From: Evansella clarkii
GTDB taxonomy: Bacteria > Bacillota > Bacilli > Bacillales > Salisediminibacteriaceae
Reading direction: 5' to 3'
Assembly: GCF_002019695.1 (NCBI RefSeq)
Contig: NZ_KV917376.1
Span: 916,369 to 980,368, forward strand
Length of the DNA stretch: 64,000 nucleotides
Positions 16,785 to 23,716 of the stretch are shown here, piece by piece. The notes under the pieces are model-generated. The model was not told where the DNA came from and ran no database searches. It saw only the letters and a list, made by a program, of their open reading frames with translations. The stretch's first letter is position 1. Every line of letters starts with the position of its first letter. Made by a program: the position numbers and the translations under genes.

Positions 16785-17399
16785 TTAATCTAATTCAATT
16801 GTATGAGCAGTTCGTTTAGCTGTCTCTTCGTCAAATAATTTGCTAACAACATGTAAGGCCATCTGAATTCCTGCGGATATACCTGCTGAAGTAATAACAT
16901 TTCCTTCATCCACATACTTAACTCCTCTAATAACTTCTACTTCTGGGAAACTTCTCTCTAACAGATTTAAGGCTACCCGATTTGTAGTCGCTTTTTTCCC
17001 GTTAAGAATTCCCGCTTGGGCTAAGAAAAATGCTCCAGTACATACAGATGCTACTATCTTATCCTTATAGTTCTCAATCCAAGATATTATTTCTTTATTA
17101 CTCCCTACTAACTTTAATGCTTTTAATGGACCTCCAGGAACAATAATAATGTCAAATTTCGGTGCATTGAAAAAACTGTAATCAGGCTTTACTTGCAGAC
17201 CGTTATGTACTGTTATTTGCTTCCCATCTTGAGAAACTGTATTTACCATAAACGGTTTATCCTCTAAATTGCTAGAGAAGAGTTTTTTTACATCGTTATT
17301 ACTATAAGTAGTTAAGTTAAAAACTTCATAGGGGCCAGCAAAATCTAAAGCATCAACACAATCAAATAGCAGTATACCTACATGATATTTCCTGAGCAT
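16785..17399 (-). CDS. DJ-1/PfpI-family protein
   Basis: 204 residues of the glutamine-amidotransferase-like fold. The nucleophile elbow is ASVCTGAFFLA (C120), and an acidic residue near the N terminus (E25) can polarise it, as in DJ-1, GATase1-like and AraC N-domain proteins. Members include glyoxalase III-like enzymes, deglycases and thiol-stress proteins; the exact activity is not predictable. A CsoR/CstR-type box lies directly before it, suggesting induction by copper or reactive sulfur/carbonyl stress. AGGAGG precedes the ATG. Confidence 0.88.
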   Translation of the reverse strand: MLRKYHVGILLFDCVDALDFAGPYEVFNLTTYSNNDVKKLFSSNLEDKPFMVNTVSQDGKQITVHNGLQVKPDYSFFNAPKFDIIIVPGGPLKALKLVGSNKEIISWIENYKDKIVASVCTGAFFLAQAGILNGKKATTNRVALNLLERSFPEVEVIRGVKYVDEGNVITSAGISAGIQMALHVVSKLFDEETAKRTAHTIELD

Positions 17400-17422
17400 T
17401 TTATTAACCTCCTTTTAAATAT

Positions 17423-17439
17423 ACACCCCCCTAGGGTAT
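17423..17439 (-). promoter_or_regulatory. CsoR/CstR-type box before the DJ-1/PfpI gene
   Basis: ATACCCTAGGGGGGTGT on the minus strand matches the copA box closely. It lies only 24 bases before the start codon. The best upstream -10 (TATAAT, 17452-17457) would place the box just downstream of the start point, as a road-block operator. The promoter itself is uncertain. Confidence 0.7.
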
Positions 17440-17753
17440 AAAAAGCAAGCGATTATATATTTGTTATCAAAGTCCCCGTTTTTTTAGTCACATATTCAGT
17501 TTATTCCATCAATCAATTTTTAACATAAATAACCAAATCATTTTTATTCTTTTTAAATACACACGGTAAATGACCATAAATTCACAAGGATAGAAACGGT
17601 TATTTCCAACCGATGGAATAGGGGAGTGAATCACTATAAATTTTACGACTTTTTAGTAGCAAAGGATTAATATAGCAATAAAAGACCTATGTGATTTCCT
17701 GTCTGAAAATCCATGCGTTTTCCTTTGTGATTTGATTGTTTGCACCTTGGAGT

Positions 17754-17791
17754 AAACCCATACCAATACTCACGGTATGGGTTTTTTTTTT
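17754..17791 (+). terminator. Strong intrinsic terminator with no gene upstream
   Basis: AAACCCATACC, a 9-base loop and GGTATGGGTTT are followed by a long T run on the plus strand. No plus-strand gene lies in the 350 bases before it, so it may end a small RNA or be left over from a deleted gene. Confidence 0.85.
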
Positions 17792-18310
17792 GGCATCAGA
17801 TACGTAGATCATGCTGACAACAGAAGCATCCCATGCATAACTCGTTCCGCACGGCATGTCACACGGTATGCGTACAGCATGACGCATAATTTGCTTATTT
17901 TATGGACCATGCGGTGAATACCGGGGTGGTTTTACGGGATGACACACGGTATGCGTACACGGTGCGACATCTCGTACTGAATTTATACGTACGGAGTACC
18001 GCACCAGATGGTGATGCGTATGGGATGACATATACCGTACGTATCTCATGCCATATCTCGTACGCATTTGATGATTAACAGGGTGTGCGTATGGTATGCG
18101 GTATTGTGTGCGTATCTGGTGCGAGATGCGGTGCAGGATGTTCGGATGGTTATACGGTGCGGTATGTCATGCGTATCTTGTTTTGCATGACGTGCGTATG
18201 AAATACGCATCGCATGTTAGTGCATATAACGTACGGAAATTATCGGTAATTGATGTCGCACCGGATGTGATACGGCGTACGGCACGGTATGCGTTTCGGG
18301 TTGCATCCGC
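17792..18310. repeat. GCGTA/GTATGCG-rich degenerate repeat tract
   Basis: Roughly 500 bases are saturated with variants of GTATGCG, GTGCGTAT and TACGTACG on both strands. One 17-base unit, CACACGGTATGCGTACA, occurs exactly twice (17860-17876 and 17943-17959), and GTGTGCGTAT occurs at 18083 and 18106. Open frames across it read as monotonous MRYAVR-like peptides without ribosome-binding sites and are not genes. Confidence 0.7.
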
Positions 18311-18358
18311 AACCGGTTAACAATTCGAGATCAAAATTCGTAAATAAAAGGAGCGATT

Positions 18359-18856
18359 ATGATGGCAGATTACAAATATAAAGGATTAACCGCATATATC
18401 AAACAAAACGAGGCGAATGCCGATCGATTTATGGTGCTCAGAAACGCCGTAGAAAGCCTTCAGAGCAGCGTGGAGGAGCGTTCTGTAGATATGAGTGCTT
18501 ATGGAAGCATTGTCGGCTCAGAGGCTTACAAGCACCTTTATGACAACGATTCTATGACATTCGCAGAGGACTTCGAACTCCCGAATGAAACGCCACCGGA
18601 GTACGCCCGCGCAGTGGTAGAGCGGGTGACGGTAAAAGGCGTTATGCTTCACCGCGTGTACATCCCGGCGGTGTCAAAACGCGAAGAAAGCGCTCATGAT
18701 TTTATCTATAACGCTCTGCGTCCAGTGCTTTTAGAGCTATTCGGCGAAGACCTGATTCACATGGTGATGAAAGAATCTGTGGAGTACGAGAACTTCAAAG
18801 ACGGAAAAGAAACGATTTTAGTCTCTGTGGAGGACCGCGAGGCGGTTACCGCCTAA
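18359..18856 (+). CDS. Hypothetical protein, orphan
   Basis: 165 residues, not recognised. AAAAGGAGCG precedes two consecutive ATGs. The sequence looks like a soluble, mixed alpha/beta, acidic protein: helical first third (NEANADRFMVLRNAVESLQSSVEE), a central charged part and a strand-rich end (TILVSVEDREAVTA). No signal peptide, membrane helix or cysteine. Codon use is visibly more G+C-rich than the copper genes to the left. A strong terminator follows directly, so it is a one-gene unit between two anomalous non-coding blocks. Possibly element-borne. Confidence 0.75.
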   Translation: MMADYKYKGLTAYIKQNEANADRFMVLRNAVESLQSSVEERSVDMSAYGSIVGSEAYKHLYDNDSMTFAEDFELPNETPPEYARAVVERVTVKGVMLHRVYIPAVSKREESAHDFIYNALRPVLLELFGEDLIHMVMKESVEYENFKDGKETILVSVEDREAVTA

Positions 18857-18863
18857 AATCACG

Positions 18864-18902
18864 GAACCGACAGCCTTTTCAGGGCCGTCGGTTCTTTTTT
18901 TT
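18864..18902 (+). terminator. Terminator of the orphan gene
   Basis: GAACCGAC and GTCGGTTC (with one inner mismatch, then GCC/GGC) precede eight T, right after the stop codon. Confidence 0.9.
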
Positions 18903-18982
18903 ATGACACCAGAGTGGATCTCTCTTTGGAACTACCAGACCGTCTCTCCCGACCCGTAAACCCTGGAACCAAGCGCTTTAGA

Positions 18983-19905
18983 GCGGGTCCCGCGTCGGTC
19001 GGTGGTCCTTCTCGACTCTCTCGCTGCGCTCGTATAACCGCTCCCTCCTTCCCCCTCTAAATCGCTTAAAAGCCCTTCTTACAAACAGCGTGGGTCCCGC
19101 CTGACCTACGGTGGTTCTTCCTGACTTTTTCCACTTCACACTTCGTGTGTACAAACCCTCTTTTTTGTCATACAACCGCCTCGGTCAGCCCCCGCTGTTT
19201 GACGAATGTCTCTTTCTTGCTTTCTCTTTTTCTGACGTTTCGCTCCGATGACTCTCCGCTTCTCTATCACCTTTTTGACAGCTTCCCCTACCTCCTTTTC
19301 TGGCAACTCCCCGCTCTCCCTGATCGAATACCTGGCCGTCCTCCCGGCTCGATTATCAGCTCGTAGACACGCCCCATATGCCGCTCTGATCCGCCTCTAT
19401 CGGAGTGCCTTCCGGGGCGGAATACGCGCCGGAATCCGCTGACGGACTCGTCATACGCCAATCTCGTCAGATGGAGCTTGACGGATTTTGCGATTCCCAT
19501 AACGGCGCGGTTTACCGGCGCTTGAATCCGTGACGGATTTTACTATGGTGTCTCGCGCATGGGGCGTATCTGTTGGCGCGCCTGGTTTGTTGGAGGGTGT
19601 GGTATTTGCGGCGTGGTATCGGTACGGGTAGGGGAAAGAGCATAAGGGGGACGTATGACAAGCCTCGCTTCGCTCATTTGTCAGTCAGCATAGCTGACCG
19701 TCCCCCTTACTGCGAACAGGAACGCTTGCGCCTCCCTGTTCTTGGTCCTACGGACTGCTCATTCGAAAGCTCCTGTTCGTCGCTTTCTATTGGAAGACAT
19801 TCTCCTTCACTCCCACGGCGATCATTCGTGATCCCCAAGTCCGTTCCGGTAGAAACCCCTATTGAACGAACCGTGTGTACAAAACAAAGCTCACCGCTTC
19901 GTTCG
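18983..19905. other. Dense array of short inverted repeats
   Basis: Many perfect short palindromes in 0.9 kb: GCGGGTCCCGC (18983-18993), CACAC-TTC-GTGTG (19137-19149), AATCCGTGACGGATT (19525-19539), the three-way junction (19644-19708), GAACAGG/CCTGTTC (19714-19741), GAAAGC/GCTTTC (19765-19787), GATCA-TTCG-TGATC (19820-19833) and GAACGAA/TTCGTTC (19864-19904). TTC/TTCG loops recur. A GGGTCCCGC...GGTGGT(C/T)CTTC module is repeated at 18985 and 19092. This looks like structured RNA or single-stranded-DNA signals rather than coding DNA. Confidence 0.6.
19644..19708. other. Candidate three-way-junction structure
   Basis: An outer 10-bp perfect stem (AAGGGGGACG, 19644-19653, with CGTCCCCCTT, 19699-19708) encloses two hairpins that fill the interior almost exactly: TGACAA...TTGTCA (19656-19683) and GTCAGC-ATA-GCTGAC (19684-19698). 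Only two bases stay unpaired at the junction. Either strand could fold this way. Confidence 0.6.
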
Positions 19906-20120
19906 TACATACACTAAAGAATTATCGGACGTACACCTTTCTTAAATACCTGACCGATGAGGGAGGACTTGCTCCATAATAGACTGACTATCCTTTGAAT
20001 TATCACCTTATTTTTTCATAACGGGTTCACTTGTGAGGTGCAAAATGCAATAACACAGACCAAATCACAAGGTAAATCACATAATATTTGTTTATGATTC
20101 ACAGTATAATTCACATTTAA

Positions 20121-20149
20121 AGGCTTAGAGGAGAATCTCCTCAAAGCCT
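20121..20149. other. Inverted repeat
   Basis: AGGCTT(A)GAGGAG, AAT, CTCCTC(A)AAGCCT: a 12-bp stem with one A-A mismatch and a short, T-poor flank. It may be a backup terminator between the CBASS unit and the structured block. Confidence 0.5.
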
Positions 20150-20185
20150 ATTTCTTTATATTGCTTATTCAATTAAAGCCCCAAA

Positions 20186-20210
20186 ATCTTGAAAGACTCA
20201 GTTTCAAGAT
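20186..20210 (-). terminator. Probable terminator of the CBASS operon
   Basis: ATCTTGAAA, a 7-base loop and TTTCAAGAT followed by TTT on the minus strand, about 100 bases beyond the cap5 stop. Confidence 0.6.
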
Positions 20211-20313
20211 AATTTAACAAGATACAGAATTCCACTGTTGAATTATTTTTATGAAAAAGAATAGATACTGTAACATAATCTAATGTAGCTTCTTAGATTT
20301 CTTTTAAAACCCA

Positions 20314-21426
20314 TTAAATAGTGATGGCGCTATGATATTTTTTTTCATCCCTAATTTTGTACTCATACAAATGAATCACTGGTAGCATATTTTGATTAAT
20401 GCAGCGGCCAAGTTCCACAGCCAATCCTGCAGGACCAAAATAGAACAAGTGAATTTCTGAATACTGATTTTCACCTTGTAATCTGTATACCTCTTTTCGG
20501 AAGGCACTTTTCAGAACTTCAACATCATTCTTGTATAAAACAGCATTTAATTCCGGCTTGTCAATTTTGATATCCAAGCTTTGGAATGAACCATCAACCG
20601 CATCTTTTATATCCTGTTCATGAATATTCCCGCTCACTTGTACGGTGACTACCAACTTATCATGAACGTATTCCGATATCTTTACTTCTGGAAGCCCGAC
20701 ATTTTTATCAAGGTTCGCATTTTCATGACACCACATTTGTGTGTCCCTATCAAATTGATGAACGACAGCAGCAGTTGTATCGGAAATCAGACTTCCCAAA
20801 TGAATTAATAACGGAATCGGAGACAGTGGGAAAACAAAAAGGTAGGTACCCTCATTTTCTCTCTTTGAATTCACCACTTTACGGAAGAAATCCTCATTAT
20901 CATTCTTCGCAGTTTTCCAACCCTCTTCTGTGAAATCAGTAAATTCCTCTTGCAAAGAAACCGCGTCTAACAATAAACAGTTCGTCTCCTTTGATAAAAG
21001 GATGGAATCGACGGGCATTGGGTTTTTTCGTTTATGAACCACCACGATAGCCTTATTTTTCTTAGAAAGCTGTTCTCTCACCCAGCTTTCATGTTCTTCT
21101 TTCATATAAAACAAATCAGTAGGAGGGTACGCTTTAATATTGGTGTCAATGGTATGGTGACACTGACTACACATAAGCATAATGTTATTAAGAGAATCAA
21201 TATTTTCATCAGTAATGTCAAATTCTTCAGCAAATTCTCGTCTCGGTCCGCCCTGCTTCCCTTTTCCCTTTGCCTTCCCAATAATATGAGCTCTCTCTCC
21301 TATATTTACTTTTGCATCAACATCATCCAAAATTAAGGCCGTCTTACACTTGGCACACATTCCACCTGAACTTACCCATAAAGATCGGTCTTCTGCCGTG
21401 GATAATTTAAAAGGGTCCCTGCTCAT
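20314..21426 (-). CDS. cap5: CBASS effector Cap5 (HNH-SAVED nuclease)
   Basis: 370 residues. The N-terminal HNH nuclease has C24xxC27, H47 in RAHIIG, then N81 and C86xxC89-H90 (NIMLMCSQCHH). The C-terminal half (about 170-370) is a SAVED domain, with PIPLLIHLGSLISDTTAAVVHQFDR near 203 and the late motif FYFGPAGLAVELGR near 328. In studied Cap5 proteins SAVED binds the cyclic dinucleotide made by the CD-NTase and switches on non-specific double-strand DNA cutting, killing the infected cell. Its ATG overlaps the cap3 stop (ATGA), so it is the last gene of the unit. The nucleotide species it senses is not predictable here. Confidence 0.94.
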   Translation of the reverse strand: MSRDPFKLSTAEDRSLWVSSGGMCAKCKTALILDDVDAKVNIGERAHIIGKAKGKGKQGGPRREFAEEFDITDENIDSLNNIMLMCSQCHHTIDTNIKAYPPTDLFYMKEEHESWVREQLSKKNKAIVVVHKRKNPMPVDSILLSKETNCLLLDAVSLQEEFTDFTEEGWKTAKNDNEDFFRKVVNSKRENEGTYLFVFPLSPIPLLIHLGSLISDTTAAVVHQFDRDTQMWCHENANLDKNVGLPEVKISEYVHDKLVVTVQVSGNIHEQDIKDAVDGSFQSLDIKIDKPELNAVLYKNDVEVLKSAFRKEVYRLQGENQYSEIHLFYFGPAGLAVELGRCINQNMLPVIHLYEYKIRDEKKYHSAITI

Positions 21427-21899
21427 TTATTCCACACCTCTAACTTATTTATTTTTACATTTCTCCGATTACCCACCCACGCTCCGATAGATTCAGTACC
21501 GATAATGAAGAAAAAAAGAAGTGATGATTCACACTGTGTCTTTCTCAACACTTTCTTCCACTCCCTTCTATCGTGGAAAGAAGGGGAAGGATGTTTCTCT
21601 GGATGAGTGTGCCATTCTCCCAAATAATTAAAGGTGCCATCACTTTCTTCCCAAATTTCATCAACTAGGTCCTGATGGGTTTCCAGGTGCTTTTTAAAGA
21701 AACACCTTTTTCGTATGTCTTTTTCCGTTGGTTCAGTTATTAAATCAATGATAATGTCATCAGAGTCTTCTATGAACCGTCCCATTAAAACTCCTCCCGC
21801 TTCTGTAGCAGTGCTTTCTAGTTGACGATACACACGGAACCTCTCTATAACCTCATCGTTTATCTTTAATTTAGAGGTTGGACCTAAGATGAAAATCAT
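21423..21899 (-). CDS. cap3: CBASS Cap3, JAMM-type isopeptidase
   Basis: 158 residues of the JAB/MPN metalloprotease fold. The zinc site is complete: E33 (TEAGGVLMG) and HTHxxxxxxxSxxD with H97, H99, S107 and D110. In type II CBASS, Cap3 cleaves the CD-NTase from targets to which Cap2 has joined it, restraining the response. Start overlaps the cap2 stop by four bases (ATGA). Confidence 0.93.
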   Translation of the reverse strand: MIFILGPTSKLKINDEVIERFRVYRQLESTATEAGGVLMGRFIEDSDDIIIDLITEPTEKDIRKRCFFKKHLETHQDLVDEIWEESDGTFNYLGEWHTHPEKHPSPSFHDRREWKKVLRKTQCESSLLFFFIIGTESIGAWVGNRRNVKINKLEVWNK

Positions 21900-23707
21900 G
21901 GTGTTTCACCCGCCTGACATATTGCACAATTTACATTCTTATATAGGTAACGAGTATCAAACAGTCTGTCAGAAGAAAATTCATACCTCTGACTTAAGTG
22001 ATATCCTTGGCTGAGGAGTTCCGAGGAATCACCCTTCCAAGACATAAGCGGGTTGTCTGTTTCTTCTCCTGTCAAAACCCGTAAAGCCAATCTGGTCGCC
22101 ATAACGGCTGTCTGAAGGGCATCTATTGAACCATAGGGAGTGAATACAGATTGACACCCTGCTAACGATTTGCGGAAATTCTGACCAGGAGCTGCAAATG
22201 ACGCCTGGTTTGCAACTAATCGTTTTGGGTCATCAGGTCGAGAGAATAAACACTGAAAGCAGCCCTTTGTTCCTTTTTTGGTTGATAAGGTATGCCCACC
22301 TATACCAAGGGGGTCCAGCCATGTGAAAATGATAGGTGGCGCGCCGTCCATTTGACGTATCACTTCATTTAAGTATAGCTCTTCCGTCGGGGAACCGAGA
22401 GCGATGATAATTAAGTCAGATTCAAGCAACAGTTGAGGTTCTTCATTGAAGATTTCCAAAATATCCGAGGTTTCATATTCAACCTCGATAAACGGAAATT
22501 TATTCTTCATAGCTCTTTTTATCGCCTCTGTCTTAGGAAAATGATAATATCTATCGGTACCTTTAAAATAAAGATCACTTATTCCTAATTCATGCCGATA
22601 AACGTTATCGATATCTAGGGTGTCTTTGTCTACCAAAGTAAACCTGCCAACCCCCGCTCGTGCTAATTCAAAGCATATCCTGCTTCCTAATGAGCCTAGC
22701 CCAACGACCGTCACTCTCTTACCTGAGATTCTGTTATGCCCCTGGGTTCTATTTAGTAAGTAGCCCTTATCATGTCGTTTGATCTCCAATGGAGTCATTT
22801 CAAATACCGCTTGTTTTTTTCTCAAAGGGTGGAGAAAAGGAAAATGCTTTCCTTTTCCCTGTTGAGCACGGAAATCAAAAAGCTTTAACCCTATAAGAGC
22901 TCTTTGCTCTTTTAGAATAGGGATTCCAAGTACGATATACTCTTCATCCCCCTTTTGTATTAATTTCTTCTTCAAATATTGCTTGAGCCTTCTCTTGGTT
23001 GAAGCCGTAATATTGTTGTTGATAAGCTTTCGATAGTCCTTGATATCCCACTTCTCCCAAAATGCAGGTGGTCTCAAGGAAGATGACTTTCTTAAAGGGA
23101 TATATATTCCTTTGCTCTCTTTAAACTCATCTAACACTCTGCTGCTATATAAATTGTTCATATATTGAACTGTATTTTCATTGATTCTATCTAATAAAAT
23201 TGACTTTTTTCGCTTCTCATCGTGATAAACCACTATATTTTTAAAACGCTCTTCTGGAGTAATAATAGCATCCACACGGCATATCCCTTCTTGCCTTGAC
23301 CAAAGCGCTTCAAACTCAACCAAGAAGTCCTCTGAGTTCAACTTAAGAACGCCCTCTTCCAGCGTTCTTTTTGCACGTTGAAAGGATTCATGTATAATCC
23401 CCCTCGGATTGTTCCTATCGAGCAGTACCCCTTCATCATGCGAATAGCAGATAAATCCATCTGGCTCTATATGAGGAATAAATCCAGCTTCTTGACGATT
23501 CTTCAAGAAATACATTGGCTTTTTCAACGGAAAGTGAGAAGGAAGAGCAAGCTGAATCGTAATTTGCTCTTCCGACACACTAATCTTCCCCTCGAATGCA
23601 TAGATAAACTGACTCCGTTCACTTTTTACTTGGTGTACATCTACTGCCTGAACTTCGGTAAAAAGCTCGCCTAAATCCAGATTTTCAATAGTAAAAACAT
23701 CCGACAT
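21896..23707 (-). CDS. cap2: CBASS Cap2, E2-E1 fusion
   Basis: About 603 residues from the ATG of MSDVF, which has GAGGTG five bases upstream (a GTG two codons earlier is less likely). Residue numbers here count from that GTG. The N-terminal E2-like domain has candidate thioester Cys C89 (EPDGFICYSH). The C-terminal ThiF/E1 domain has VVGLGSLGS (336-344), D362, catalytic-loop C520 (LAGCQSVFTPYGS) and two CxxC pairs (485/488, 596/599), probably binding zinc. Cap2 adenylates the CD-NTase C terminus and conjugates it to a target, priming nucleotide synthesis. Nine bases separate it from the CD-NTase stop. Confidence 0.94.
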   Translation of the reverse strand: MSDVFTIENLDLGELFTEVQAVDVHQVKSERSQFIYAFEGKISVSEEQITIQLALPSHFPLKKPMYFLKNRQEAGFIPHIEPDGFICYSHDEGVLLDRNNPRGIIHESFQRAKRTLEEGVLKLNSEDFLVEFEALWSRQEGICRVDAIITPEERFKNIVVYHDEKRKKSILLDRINENTVQYMNNLYSSRVLDEFKESKGIYIPLRKSSSLRPPAFWEKWDIKDYRKLINNNITASTKRRLKQYLKKKLIQKGDEEYIVLGIPILKEQRALIGLKLFDFRAQQGKGKHFPFLHPLRKKQAVFEMTPLEIKRHDKGYLLNRTQGHNRISGKRVTVVGLGSLGSRICFELARAGVGRFTLVDKDTLDIDNVYRHELGISDLYFKGTDRYYHFPKTEAIKRAMKNKFPFIEVEYETSDILEIFNEEPQLLLESDLIIIALGSPTEELYLNEVIRQMDGAPPIIFTWLDPLGIGGHTLSTKKGTKGCFQCLFSRPDDPKRLVANQASFAAPGQNFRKSLAGCQSVFTPYGSIDALQTAVMATRLALRVLTGEETDNPLMSWKGDSSELLSQGYHLSQRYEFSSDRLFDTRYLYKNVNCAICQAGETP

Positions 23708-23716
23708 AAACACACC

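Larger units (their letters stand above)
17440..18358. other. Long gap before the orphan gene
   Basis: About 920 bases without an acceptable gene. The first 310 bases are ordinary AT-rich DNA ending in a strong plus-strand terminator. The remainder is the GCGTA-rich tract listed separately. The ribosome-binding site of the next gene (AAAAGGAG, 18347-18354) lies at its end. Confidence 0.6.
18857..20313. other. 1.4 kb gene-free region
   Basis: No frame in this stretch has both a ribosome-binding site and protein-like composition. It contains a terminator, the hairpin-rich block, and near the right end two hairpins that probably end the CBASS transcript. Base composition is more G+C-rich and, up to about 19400, more pyrimidine-rich on the plus strand than its surroundings. 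Confidence 0.6.

Noticed and set aside
17792-18310. CRISPR array
   Set aside because: Repeats are degenerate and irregularly spaced, with no constant spacer length and no cas genes.
17687-18320. Short frames within the GCGTA-rich tract
   Set aside because: They read as monotonous repeats of Met, Arg, Tyr, Ala and Val without ribosome-binding sites; one crosses a strong terminator.
18978-19917. Open frames within the hairpin-rich block (both strands)
   Set aside because: Composition follows the palindromes rather than a protein, frames overlap on both strands, and no start signals are visible.
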